Shown here piece by piece: positions 35,900 through 47,534 of a stretch of 60,000 nucleotides of DNA (positions are counted from its first letter, which is position 1; each line of letters starts with the position of its first letter). The notes beneath the pieces are model-generated. The model was not told where the DNA came from. It saw nothing but the letters and a program-made list of their open reading frames with translations, and made no database searches. The translations under genes were made by a program, and so were the position numbers. This DNA comes from Tubulanus polymorphus (taxonomy: Eukaryota; Nemertea; Palaeonemertea; Tubulaniformes; Tubulanidae). The stretch is taken from positions 20,335,307 through 20,395,306 of the forward strand of contig NC_134031.1 of NCBI RefSeq assembly GCF_964204645.1, in the 5' to 3' direction.

Positions 35900-37162
35900 A
35901 GGGTACTGGCCTGAAAGATGTCTACAGAGCATCGAGTTTAGTGTGACTGAGATGTTTCCCTTTTCCGTAGGTTTTGTTCTTTAACTCTGAAATACTGTGA
36001 TAAATAACAACAGGCTACGATAATAGCAAAATCCCACAATTAACGAATTAGTTTAATCACGGAGCTACAACTGATTCATCGGAATGTTAAAAACTCGGTA
36101 CTGACATCCGAAAAGCGCGATTTGTGGATCGAAGGCTCTCGTTAAATCGACAAACGAAAATCCATCATTTTATGAAATTGCCAACGGAAATCGGAGCATG
36201 GCTTTAACTCTTCAACGCGACGTCGACTCGTAACAAGATTTACTATTTACGTCGTCGTCGTCGACGATCATCTCATCAAATTTGTCATTCGAGTAATCGT
36301 TTATTTGAATTTATTCGATATTGTCTCGTCGGACCGGCCGTCCGTTTACTAGCGACCGGTTTCATCAACGTCGGTTCAAACACTCAGACTAATTTCGGAA
36401 ATTACAATCGACAATCGTAAAATTACATCACCGCGCTGAAAAACCTCCTCGAGTTCAAAAATGAATTGAAAGTTTTTCTAAGCAGACGATCGCTTCGATA
36501 ATCACCAGCTAGTACGTACAGGCGACAGACTAAACAATAAATTCCACATAGAATTGCCATGGAAATTTAAACGATTTAAAATTCTAAATTGAAACTAGAT
36601 TCGAATAACGACAGTGAAATAGGAACGAACAGTGTAGGCAATGCCAGAAGTTTTTCATTGGTCGTGTTTATCTAGTAATACTCATGGGTTAAAATTGCCG
36701 GTACAGAACTTCCTCTGTCTACCTTAGCTTAAGTAAGCAAGCTACATCGAACATAAAAAGACTAGGTCTGACTGGGTGTACTGAGACTCAAGATTACATG
36801 AAAAGCTGTTATCACACAATTTCTCTTTATAAAATCACATTTTCGAGATATCAGACTTTTGTTTCACACTCCTTCAATTCCAGAGGCCACAGTCATTGGC
36901 TAGATCAATATCTCAAAATGTATATATCATAGTACGATAACCACACTCAAACATGGTGACCAGATAATAAGAGAAAAACCCACTATTTACAAATTAAAAG
37001 AATTCTAAAATCGAGAATTTATTTATTGAACCAATCTAAAATATAAGAACACGACGTTTCAATCTCACCCTAGAGATCATCGTCAGGTTATAATGCATTG
37101 TTTATACGATTCATATCATTGATCCAATGAAAAATAGAATTCATTCATTCCTTTCATTTCAG
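35900..37162. other. Upstream region or first intron of the LRR gene
   Basis: No coding exon seen. Positions 36090-36540 are strongly CpG-rich (GTCGTCGTCGTCGACGATC and similar). The stretch ends in a good polypyrimidine tract and acceptor (CCTTTCATTTCAG at 37150-37162), so at least its right part is probably intronic. Confidence 0.4.
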
Positions 37163-37204
37163 GTCGAAGTGAAAACTGCAACGAAACCGACCATAGGACT
37201 GGAG

Positions 37205-39529
37205 ATGGATAAACGATATCGCTGGGCGCGAGTGAAGATGAAAGACACGATGATAGTCGGCATGTACGTGCTACTGTGTAGTCTAATGACCGTACACCGG
37301 ACTGACGCGTTAACCAGTGAAACGTGTCCGTCGATTTGCCACTGCGACATCCAACGATTGTCGATCAACTGTAGCGATAAAGGACTACAACGGATCCGCG
37401 TTCTCATACCGGAAACCACCGAGATTCTCGTACTCGACGGAAACAACATCGACATGATCCCGAACTTCGCGTTCGAGCATCTGTGGAATCTTCGTCGCTT
37501 GAGCATTCAACGCAACAAAATCGTTAAAATCGGCGCCAACGCGTTTCGTAACCTGCGTAATCTCGAACAGCTACATCTCGGCGGTAACCTACTGACCGAC
37601 GTCAACAATCTCGAACTACGCGATCTGCGTAATCTACGCCTGCTCGACCTGCACGGTAATCGTCTCAGCCGCGTGCCCGACCGCGCCATGAAATATTTAC
37701 AGAAACTCGAAACGTTGAACGTCAGTCGCAACGCTATCACATCGGCGAAACTAAAACCCGGATTCGAACACGCGTACGAACTTCGATCGATCGATTTGAG
37801 TTTTAATAATATCAGCACGTTACGTAAAGCCGACCTCGACGTGACGTTGTGGTGGGGTAAAGCGAAACCGATGCGTCTCGATTTATCGCGTTGTAATCTA
37901 GTGCGTATAACTCCGGGCGTGTTTTCACAGATGTATCACCTACGCTGGCTGTCGCTGTCCGGTAACGAGGACTTACTTTACGAGGATCTGCGCTCGGCGC
38001 TCGCCGATCTTCAACTATCGACGATCTCGTCGTTGTACCTGTCGTCGATCGGTATCCGTAATATCCACAAACTCGTTAAAGGTTTACAGATATCGACGCT
38101 GGAAACGCTCGATTTATCGGCGAACGCAATCGAGTTTATTCGCAAGAACACGTTCCTCGCGTTCCCTCATCTGAAACACCTCGACCTCAGTCGTAACAAC
38201 GTATCGATCGTACCCGGGTTCGTCGGCTTGGCGCGACTCCAACAGCTGTCGTTGGCGCGTAACGCCATCACCGAAATCAACGACGAAATGTTGAACAATT
38301 TGTTCGCGTTGAAATCGGTGGATCTTTCGTCGAACCGGTTGGCGCGTCTGCCGGCGTCAACGTTTACGGCGCACACGGATATCGAAACGCTTCGACTCGA
38401 CGCGAACCGCCTCACCGAACTCGCGTTCACGAAAACTCTCGAAAAACTAACGAAATTATCCGTCTCTCGTAATAAACTGTCCAATATCTCGTTCGTGGCG
38501 CGTACGCCAAATCTGCGCGAAATCGACGCCGCCGATAACGTCGTACGGCGCCTGAACCCCAAATTGTTTCCCGCCACGTCGAAGATCGTACGCGCCAATT
38601 TCTCGGCAAACGCTATCATCGCGATCGAGGACGGCACGTTCGCCGACCACTCGCCGCAAATTCTCGACCTGTCCGACAATCATTTATTAGCCGTCGGAAA
38701 TTTCGGTTGGCGCGGATTGAAACGGCTGAGTTTACGACATAACTGGATAAACTCGATCACCGGCGACACGTTCAAACAATCGCGAGACCTGCAGTATTTA
38801 GATTTGAGTTACAACTGGATTACGTCGTTGAACGGCGCATTGGCGTACACGCCGCGCCTCAAAACGCTACACCTCGGAAAAATGCCGATACGTAAATACC
38901 TCGAATCGGCCGAGCTGACGGATTTCGCTCAGCTCACGCATCTCGAGGAACTATCGCTCGACAATCTCGGGCTGCATTTCGTGAATCGCAAAATCCTCGC
39001 GGCGACCGTGCGTCTGCGACGCCTGGATCTCAGTCACAACGCTATAAAACACCTCGCGAAGGACGTCTTCAACCGCGAGGGGCAACTCGAGTACGTGAAC
39101 ATCTCGCACAATCATCTCGACTCGGTGAACATCGATATGTTTAACGGTTTACATCGTTTAAACGTACTCGACCTGGCGCACAATCCATTCCACTGTACGT
39201 GCGAGTTACTGAACTTTCTTAAATGGGTTCATCGCAGTAACATCAGCGTCGTCAATGTCAACGACGCGCGTATGTATAAATGTCTGTGGCCCGAGGCGTG
39301 GACCGATGTGCCGCTGACCGAGTTACATTTCCGTATGGACAATTGTATGGACGCGACTGACCGGACGATCGTTTACGTCGCGCTCGGTTTCCTGCTCGTA
39401 CTCGCGATTCTCGCGCTCGTTTTAATGTGCTATTTTATTCGTTGCTGCATGCGACCGCAGCGCACGCGTCGGGACTCGTACTGCGAACTCACTGATGACA
39501 ATAACGACGACGATAACGCGTGGGTTTAG
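37205..39529 (+). CDS. Single-pass membrane protein with about 25 leucine-rich repeats
   Basis: Encodes 774 residues from the ATG at 37205. A signal sequence (hydrophobic at about 15-30) is followed by a cysteine cap LRRNT (CPSICHC, 41-56), about 25 LRRs of LxxLxLxxNxL type (about 70-660), an LRRCT cap with the CTC pair (660-715), a membrane helix (about 721-746) and a 28-residue tail with acidic stretch ending NAWV. No TIR, Ig or kinase domain is present. Such proteins (chaoptin- or Toll-ectodomain-like) act in adhesion or recognition at the cell surface; the specific role here is unknown. Several N-glycosylation sequons fit an extracellular ectodomain. The frame is open back to 37127, but a strong acceptor at 37161-37162 implies the exon begins at 37163, and no stop separates that from the ATG, so an upstream coding exon is possible. 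The ATG at 37238 is an alternative start with a tighter signal peptide. The coding part is intronless. Confidence 0.93.
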   Translation: MDKRYRWARVKMKDTMIVGMYVLLCSLMTVHRTDALTSETCPSICHCDIQRLSINCSDKGLQRIRVLIPETTEILVLDGNNIDMIPNFAFEHLWNLRRLSIQRNKIVKIGANAFRNLRNLEQLHLGGNLLTDVNNLELRDLRNLRLLDLHGNRLSRVPDRAMKYLQKLETLNVSRNAITSAKLKPGFEHAYELRSIDLSFNNISTLRKADLDVTLWWGKAKPMRLDLSRCNLVRITPGVFSQMYHLRWLSLSGNEDLLYEDLRSALADLQLSTISSLYLSSIGIRNIHKLVKGLQISTLETLDLSANAIEFIRKNTFLAFPHLKHLDLSRNNVSIVPGFVGLARLQQLSLARNAITEINDEMLNNLFALKSVDLSSNRLARLPASTFTAHTDIETLRLDANRLTELAFTKTLEKLTKLSVSRNKLSNISFVARTPNLREIDAADNVVRRLNPKLFPATSKIVRANFSANAIIAIEDGTFADHSPQILDLSDNHLLAVGNFGWRGLKRLSLRHNWINSITGDTFKQSRDLQYLDLSYNWITSLNGALAYTPRLKTLHLGKMPIRKYLESAELTDFAQLTHLEELSLDNLGLHFVNRKILAATVRLRRLDLSHNAIKHLAKDVFNREGQLEYVNISHNHLDSVNIDMFNGLHRLNVLDLAHNPFHCTCELLNFLKWVHRSNISVVNVNDARMYKCLWPEAWTDVPLTELHFRMDNCMDATDRTIVYVALGFLLVLAILALVLMCYFIRCCMRPQRTRRDSYCELTDDNNDDDNAWV

Positions 39530-40530
39530 AAAAAAACGGATTCGACGTTTTTGGGTGCGGATTTTCAGAATGATTTTCAGAATGTTTGCTTTCAATTTTT
39601 AATGATGAATTTGTAGATAATCTGCCCAGCTAGGTTTTTAACTGCTCCTGTAAAACCTTTGCCTATTGTCTAATTCTTAAATAAACTGATTAAACTGATT
39701 AATAATTCTTGTTCACCGATGAAGAACTTATGTAAATTGATTTCAGAGTTAAACTCTTTTCGATTTAAATCCTAAGGTTTTCTTTAATCTCTTACAACTA
39801 TGGTTCTAGGTCTTGAATATATTTGTGATTCTGTGATGTACAAATAAACTGTGACAGTCAAAGAAATATTCTACGACACTGTTTATACATAATATAATAT
39901 TACAACAGTTTATAGTTATCGTAAGCGATGTATGTAAATATGATGACCCCCTCCCTTCCACGGGTACATGGATGAGATTTTCTATACTATCAAACCACAA
40001 AACAAAGATTTTCGTGATTGATGGACATTCTTACTAGTGGATACCAAAACCGTGTACACGTGAAACTAACCCCATTGATCATTTCTCGGAGCTGCCCTCT
40101 GGACGCATATCTGTGTTGAATTTAAATCAGATCATCTAAAATCTGACATTCTTAGCGTGAAATGCTTTTGTAGAAATACGATAATGATGCATAAATGCCA
40201 AAAAGATAAATGAAATTTAAGGATTCCGTATTCTAGACAGCCAGATGCTCATTATTATTGCGAAATGGCCCTATTTCTCAGAAAATCCGCTCATGATCAA
40301 GCACCTGTCAAAAACTAGTGAAATATCCTCCATGTATCCCCTAGCTTTACTAACTATGAAACAACATTTTGTCATATTATCATCGATCTGAGTTTATACG
40401 TAAAGTTTGTGAAAGTAAAGTTGAAATTTATTCTATGTTGGTGATATGAAAATGTTTATATATGTTTCTGTTGTGTTTACATCATAACAAAATTGTTATT
40501 ACTCGAGTCAGATGAAATAAAATAAATTAC
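39530..40530 (+). other. Likely 3' UTR and downstream of the LRR gene
   Basis: AT-rich non-coding sequence. The first AATAAA lies at 39680-39685, about 150 bases after the stop. Further AATAAA hexamers lie near 39843 and 40519, so the end of the transcript is uncertain. Confidence 0.5.
39680..39685 (+). promoter_or_regulatory. Polyadenylation signal AATAAA
   Basis: First canonical hexamer downstream of the LRR stop codon. Use of this site rather than the later ones cannot be told from sequence. Confidence 0.5.
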
Positions 40531-41540
40531 TATTACATCATTCAGTCGCTTTCAATTAAAAGTTTATTTAATTTTCCCTCAAATCTTTCACTTTAAGATG
40601 AACAGAGGCACTGTGTATTGTTTGGAGCTCCACAACCCTATGGAAATCAATTTGCCTAAAAATTCTTCTGAATAACAAATTTTAATCAGTTTTCATACAG
40701 AGAAAAAATATAATATTGAATTTCATTGAATCGATTGAAACGGAAATGAATTGGATGTTTTTATTTTCTCTAGTAATTTCCCTCGTGGCCAGGTAGACGC
40801 AATAATATACATGCTTATCTATCACTCATCGAAACCTGTTCAAATCTCAATGGTCAGGTGATCTAAAAATTCCCTGGTTTCACATTCAAATCCGAAAAAT
40901 TAATCCAGTTTTAATTTCTTACGTTCGTTATAGAATTGAAATAAACTGGGCCTTATCATCGCGATCGCGGTTAGAATTACAGTTCCATAATTATGTCAAA
41001 TGAAGAACATGTAAAACCGGATGTTAGCCATGAATAAGAGCAGAATGTTCACATGTATAATTCACGTCTGCTGTTCCTCCTCGTTGTCGGGTCGTCACAA
41101 ACGGCTGATCAATCGACGATGACAACCAATTGTTTATTTATTATCGGCGCAAGAAGCGCGGCTACAGACGACTGTCCAACCATGATGTTATATTAAATGA
41201 TTGATTATAGAACCAGTCGTCGTCAGGTACAAAACTCCTCGTCTTCATCCGTCGTCGTAACAATTGATTAAAGGCTTATTAATAGTGAAACGTGTTTTCG
41301 TTTCGCATTCTGCACCCACACGCGAGTGTCGGAGTGTCCTCCGTCGTCGCACCGGCATGCGAGTGAATGTCCTCCGTCGTCGCACCAGTTTTAGTGATTT
41401 GATCGATCGCTTGCACACAAATTCAGCATCGTAAATTTATTACAACAATTGATCACATGATTTCATTTCATGTCGAGTAAAATGTGAGGCAATTTTTTTA
41501 AGATCCGATCTACAGTACGCATGATATGTCGGTCTACGTC
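40531..41540. other. Intergenic or intronic, nothing seen
   Basis: I looked here on the minus strand for the missing C-terminal exons of the aspartyl-tRNA synthetase (motif 3, GGGS-type segment) and did not find them. Confidence 0.45.
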
Positions 41541-41544
41541 CTAC

Positions 41545-41757
41545 CTAGTCAGTAACCGGACAATACAGTTTATTCTAGTTACCAGACAACCATCTAGTCA
41601 GTAACCGTACTGCAGTTCAGTCAGTAAAAGGACTAGGGTTTATGTCAGAAACTGGACTGTGATATAGTCAGTGATAACTGTTTAGTCAGTACCAGATAAT
41701 AACTATACATTCAGTAACCAGACTAAGGTTTAGGTAGTAACCGTACTGTGATATAGC
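41545..41757. repeat. Degenerate AGTCAGTAACCGGAC tandem repeat
   Basis: Repeated blocks such as TAGTCAGTAACCGGAC, TAGTCAGTAACCGTACTG and CATTCAGTAACCAGACTA, with recurring GGTTTA and ACTGTGATATAG pieces. An old, diverged tandem array. Confidence 0.65.
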
Positions 41758-42378
41758 TGGCAACTTCTGCAAGACCCTCAATATTTTGAACACCTTATTT
41801 CCCTAAAAAAGGACACAATGAAGGTGAAAAAAGCTTTTTAATAATTTGTCACTGCCAGAATGCCCTTTTCCAATTGATCTAACCCTCCAAATTTGGTAAG
41901 ATCCTCAGATTTTGCCATTGGATTCTGCACTGTGGCTTACGCAGAGTACATCAAATTTGAATGACAAACTAGGACTAAAAATAGTAGATGATTTAGGTAA
42001 CATGGTTACTCATCTGATAATAACTTATGCAAGCTTCACCCAATCTATAGATAACAGGAATGTACTTCAAGAAAGCAGGGCACTTTTTGCTTGAAATGAT
42101 TCTCTTGTACGCAGCAGCAGCAGCGAAGCACCAATCCCCGATAAAAGAGATCAAATGATCAATAACCACGTCATTCCTCAATGTAGAACAACTACTAAAT
42201 ACACGATGCTTTAATCGTTACAACTTTGATGTAAAATATCAGAAGAGAATCGAACAAAACTTCGACGAAACTTCAAAGCAAATTCATCGCGATACTGAAG
42301 TATCCGAACCGGAAAACTCCCAAATTTCAATCCTTCCTATCCGTTTTGTAGCCTCGATCGCCCCTATTCTAAATTCCT

Positions 42379-42514
42379 GGGGCCGGTTCCATAGTCACGG
42401 CTTAGACTTAGGACCGGTCTAAGACTATCTTTGTTCTATAGCTTATCTAACAACTTAAGACCAGTCGATTTAAGACCTATTTTGGTCTTAAGTCTCGACT
42501 ATGGAACCAGCCCT
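42379..42514. mobile_element. MITE-like element, GGGGCCGGTT family, copy B
   Basis: The 136-bp sequence begins GGGGCCGGTTCCATAGTC and ends GACTATGGAACCAGCCCT, an inverted match. Internal blocks (GGTCTAAGACTA; GTCTTAAGTC) add further symmetry. It shares its right arm with copy A at 6682-6826. It would lie in the last visible intron of the minus-strand synthetase gene if that gene continues leftward. Confidence 0.8.
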
Positions 42515-42816
42515 CGGATCCGCTAATCCAATTCTATTCTGCATTCGAATCATGGACCCGCGCCACAGATCATTGGTTAAACCAGAGAGAAAGCAACCAT
42601 TATTTAAACAGACGAGAGGTCCGCGACGGTCGTTCAATGCTTAATCTAAATGAGGCAGTGTCTAGCTACAGATAACGAAAGCTTAATCTCGTAGATTGCT
42701 CGACTAATACATACAGACGTTAGTCGTCCCTGAGAAACCATTGAACACTTCATCGACGCTATTATCATCAACGATATATACAGTACATATAATGAAAAGA
42801 TTTATAGTGCGTTTAC

Positions 42817-45800
42817 CTTAAACGATTCTTCTAATTGATTTACGTCCTTCTTCTTGAAATGATCCTGCAAACGACGACGAAAAAAAAAAACAAATGTACT
42901 TCTCGTGTAAATCGATCGTTTTCAGAAGCAGAAAACGAAGGCAATTACTACGATCAGTTTTTCGAAAGCGCGGCGATAAAACGTCTAGTGTCTGGCATTT
43001 ATAGTCCAGTCTAGTGTCTGGCATTTATAGTCCATTTGTTAGTAGTTTATTTTCGGAATAAAATACCCTGAGTATGCAACTGAAGCCTCGGACAATCAAC
43101 AATCAGATGAATGCTGATTGAATGTCACATGTCGGAACTACACAGGGGTGGATCCAGGCCAACAGTGATGGTATTTGATGAAATTGTGCTTTCAAGATTA
43201 TTTTCAACAGATCTCAGCACCCTTTATGACATTACATGTGCCTTAGAAAAATATTGATCCACTCAGAATTATAGTTTTCATCTATTATGCAAAATGAACT
43301 ATAACTATAACTATAACTATTTCTTCATTAATGAAGTTAATATTAATCAAATGAAGTGTTTTTGCAAAACAGAGCCGTGAATTTTTTAATCCTAACTGTA
43401 ATTGTAATTTTTGTAACCAGACTATGATAAGTTACTGGTATCGAGAATCAAAATTCAGTATCACATTCATAAGAAATGAATGAAAAGTTTACTTTATAAA
43501 AGTAAAATTTACCATGCCCTGTTTGATACAAATAGCTTGAGCCGAAGTTCTGTTCTGCGCGAGTATTTTCGTAAATATGTCCACGCCGGAATCCTTTAAT
43601 ACATCCGTTATATCGTGTAACTGTAAAATACATACATAAATCTATCATTAAAACACATCGAAAACGAAGCAACGTTACAGTGTATAAAAACAGCACTGAC
43701 TTCTATAGATTAGTGTCCGTTTTTGAAGGAGTTTTTTACGGAATCAAGGAATCATAAAGAAGAAATGAAACGAGAACCTACCAACATACATGAGCTGTAT
43801 CTGACATCGGGGGCATCGGTGCCGAATGTGTTCATTACATCAGTATATTTCAGCCTGGGAAACGGAGGTGGCGTCGTTAGGGCCGGTAAGTGTTTCGGCC
43901 ACGAATGGACGAGAAGATTTTCGATCAGACAATAGATGTCCTCGCGACCAATAAACGACATCTCTAAATCCAACTGTAATGAAATTGTAGGTAAGCACAT
44001 TAAGGCTTTACGATAACTTATCATTATGATCATGAAGTTTAAGAATGACCGTATATTAAGAAGAGTTTGTATTGCAGAGTCAAGTCTGATGGCAGCACCA
44101 CTGCTACCCTTTATCTTTCCCTCGCTGGGTTTTGAATCCGATGATTTGGCAAGAATTATCCACAGTAGACACATATCATCCTCTCTCCCAGAGATTTGAA
44201 CCTAAAGGCATCGCGCGACTTAGCGTTGTACAAACCCAACCCTAGTTGACCCAACCTCCTCTATAAAGATCCAAAACTGATGGTATCATCAAACTAGTTT
44301 CCACTACAAGATAAACCACTGCCCTTGTCAACACATCCTTTATTGTAGATTCATACATTCAAACCTGATAAGACTACATGTAGTTTGACCATGTAGTTTG
44401 TTGAGTTGAACTTTTGAGCTTAACAGAATGAGAAAAGGTATCGACTTCTTTTAGCCTAATTGTTCTAGTTGTATAATTGTTTCAGTAAAGTTGATCTTAC
44501 ACGAAGTCAGTTCAGTTTTGGAGCGAAATGTCGTAACTAACCTGAGTGAATTCCGGTTGGCGGTCGGGTCTATTCGACTCGTCCCGGTAACATCGCGCGA
44601 TCTGCATGTAGCGATCTAAACCACCAACCATCAACAACTGCTTAAACTACAGCAATAAATAGAAATACAATGTATTCATTAGATGTGAATGACGAAATTA
44701 CTACGTCCATTGGCAAGAGATATTTCTTAAATCTTCAGATAAGAGCTATTTTTAGATCACAGCCACTATGACCAGATGATGGCTCTGACCGGCGCTGAGT
44801 AAGGAGGGTGGAGTCTAGTCCAGTCAAGCGAGTCGGATTTACATTGTTGTTAATTCATTCATTTTCAGATGATGCGATTGAAATATACCACTGATACATC
44901 ACAGACCTGGGACAGACATCTTTATTTGTAGTACACCAAGAAATTGAGAGTAATTTGACATTAAAAAAAGTAGTTTAATTGAAAATGAACTGCATATTAT
45001 TCAAATTTTGAGTGTCTTTTGTTTGATGTTTTTGGTAGAAAAGTAGAAACTACCCTTAAATAGTAGTCGGACCCAGGTCTGACATCGTTGTTGATTCATT
45101 CATTTCCTAAATGATCTAAGTCAAAGAGTGACAGATACCTGCTGTGGGCTTTGAGGTAAACAGTAGAATTTTCCGGCATGCTTCGTGGGAACGACAAATT
45201 CTTGGGCGCCCTAAAAAAAAGCTATCATGGTAAAGACAAGAAATCATTATGAGATAAATCTTGGCACATTACAAATCAAACTCACCCCTGGTGTTTTACG
45301 AAATAATGTCGGAGTTTCTACATCAACAAATCCTTAAAGCAGAAATAGAGAAATGAATTCAGTGGCTTTTGAAAAAGTGTGCAAAAAGTGAAAACAACAA
45401 TAGCAACCAATCTTGATTCCGATCGGTCCAATTTTGATGAAAAATTCCTAAAAGACTAACTAGATTCAGTCAATGGATTGATGGACTAAAGAAATGTGAA
45501 TGCAATAATAGCTGAAAGAGGGCTAAAAATTCCAAATAATCCATTTGTGACAAAGAGTTGAAATTATTTGCATCTTTTATCACAGGCTGTATACGTTGTA
45601 TACAAGCACAGAATCTAAAAGGATTAGTTGTGAGTTAACAGATCTCTATTTACCGTTATCATCACAAAGGAACTGGCGCATTTTCATCGTAACTTGCGAC
45701 CGTAGTCGAAGATTTCGCTGCATCCATGCTGACCGTAAATCCAGATATCGATACTCCATACGCATTGTCTCTTTAACCTAATTGAAGAAAAATACATATC

Positions 45801-47534
45801 ACTTGTAAGGCTGAAAGAAAATACATTTTTTCTCATTTCTGCTGAGGTTAAGAGTCAACCCGGCCGTCCGGCTGGGCAGCTGTAGCCTTTATATACCCTT
45901 TGAGGTGGGGTGTGGGATAGCGGTTAAAGTGTTAGATTCTGGGAATGCAGGTCGTGGGTTCGCACCCCGTCCCCGTAGTGCCCCAGGGCAAGATACACAT
46001 CCTCATTGCCTCTCTTCACCCAAGAGTAAATGGGTACCTGGCCTGATAGATGACTCCTGAACACTGAGTAGGGTTGCTTTGATGTTATTTCTTCCCAGGG
46101 AGAGATGACTGGTGGCTCGAGCTATAGTTATAGGCCGGGGGTAACAATACCAATTTAATGGAAAACACATTTATACATTGTATCCCAGTAGAAGGGGCAC
46201 TATAGACCCCCCCCCCCCCCCCGTATATAGTGTCAAGCTTGTATGACATTATTAAGTTCTTTAACTGTTTGTCCACTCTTGGTTCATTTTTCTCTTATCT
46301 ACCTTTCGTTGGTCTCGTATTTCAAATGGAGTCACTACGGCTTCGTTGAGTACTTCGATATCCGTCGCGTGGATTTCTATGTCGCCAGTTTTCATGTTCT
46401 TTCAGCGTGGAAAAAAAGTACCAACAGAACGAATATACACTCAATAAATGTGACATCATAAATTTTTTTTTTATATACATAATCTAAGATCTACAGTGGT
46501 ATCTTATAATGCATTGGTTATAATTATGTTCCCAGTTGGCAGTTCGAACAATTAGAAATGAACAGCTTTAGATTTGAGTTGAAAATTTCAACTTTCTCAA
46601 AATGATAGGAATTGAATTCAATCTGTTAAATGTAAAGGGCTAAATCTTACTGTGAAACTAGAGAGAAGGTTTACCTTATTTTCTTGACCAGGCGGCCGAC
46701 ATTTGACCATACCACTCACTTTCAACACTGATTCGTAATTCAGTCGCGAAATTAATTCTACTAGTTTATCATCCTACAAAATAGAGTAAATGTAATGCAC
46801 AGGACTTTAATGAAGCCATACTTAGACCTACAGTGCTGCCACGGTTGTTAAGTCAGTAACTGGGTTAAATATATCCTTGTTACAACTGCACTGATTTAGG
46901 GGTAGTCTACTGTGCAACTACAAACTAGACAAAAAGTCCTATTCGCTTATTTCTCAAAATGGAAGGAATTTTGAGTATTTTGTTCAAAATTAAGAGTTTC
47001 AAGCACCTTCAACAGCATTTAGGAATTTTTAAGGAAAAGCGGAGTCATAGGGACCCTGTTAATCAAAGAAACAAGGAAATATAATGAACCCTGACCTTTT
47101 CTGTGGGTAGAATAACTTGCGTTGCGCCGTAAGCATCTCGTAAAGTAAAGAACAACCCGTAACGTTGATACTGCAACCATCCGCACAGCGTCACTTGTCG
47201 ACCTTCATCTGTTTGGCTTAAATCACCACACGTGTGAGATCTACAGCGCTGATAGCCTGAAAATGAATACTGAAATAATCATTAACTGAACCAACACTCA
47301 GCACAGCAGTTCAGTCGCCAAGGCAAATACGAAGCCGTAACCGCCGCCTGATACTGCTGATCCAAACACTACTTTATTAGCAATAGCAGATGAATAAACA
47401 CAAAAAATCTGTCACTTACCTGTAAATGATGTGTATATGTTTCTATTAATTATGCGATATGAAATATTTATTGTTGCTCTACTTTTCTTCATCACTTCAG
47501 TGATGATAGTCCTATAAACTCTCGTTAACATCAT
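42817..47534 (-). CDS. DARS2: Mitochondrial aspartyl-tRNA synthetase, 11 exons, C-terminus not seen
   Basis: Charges mitochondrial tRNA-Asp with aspartate (class II synthetase, bacterial type, matrix). Exons in transcript order: 47534-47420, 47256-47096, 46773-46675, 46398-46303, 45777-45654, 45332-45286, 45210-45139, 44646-44542, 43973-43782, 43620-43513, 42864-42817; all have AG/GT borders and keep one frame, 389 codons. Residues 1-38 are basic and hydroxylated, like a mitochondrial presequence; an in-frame TGA upstream supports the start at 47534. An OB-fold follows ([14 protein letters not shown]), then YRYLDLRS, motif 1 (FVDVETPTL, 200-208), the flipping loop ([20 protein letters not shown]), motif 2 (ARCYRDE...[14 protein letters not shown]) and part of the GAD insertion ([19 protein letters not shown]). 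The human protein has about 645 residues; the remaining part with motif 3 is not found in the window. The last exon has a good donor (AAG/GTAAAC). A SINE sits in the intron at 45905. Identity is secure; completeness is not. Confidence 0.93.
45905..46085 (+). mobile_element. tRNA-derived SINE in an intron of DARS2
   Basis: The head carries RNA polymerase III promoter boxes: A-box-like TAGCGGTTAAAG (45918-45929) and B-box GGTTCGCACCC (45957-45967), spaced as in a tRNA. The body contains GGGCAAGATACACATCCTCA and AAATGGGTACCTGGCCTG, which resembles the conserved central domain of widespread invertebrate tRNA-SINEs (I believe the Nin type; from memory). It is inserted opposite to the gene, between the exons at 45654-45777 and 46303-46398. 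The 3' end is approximate. Not a functional tRNA gene: the arms do not fold as a full cloverleaf. Confidence 0.8.
46207..46222. repeat. Poly-C run
   Basis: Sixteen or so C in a row within a DARS2 intron. Similar homopolymer runs occur at 10982, 13941, 28618 and (as G) 31160. Confidence 0.9.

Noticed and set aside
37127-37204. Start of the LRR protein at the first ATG (37127)
   Set aside because: A strong splice acceptor at 37150-37162 places this ATG in an intron, and a signal peptide follows the later ATGs.
40531-42800. Missing C-terminal exons of DARS2
   Set aside because: Read on the minus strand for the expected catalytic motifs and splice borders; none found, so none called.
45905-45980. 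tRNA gene
   Set aside because: Pol III boxes are present but no complete cloverleaf or clean 3' end; the SINE body follows directly.
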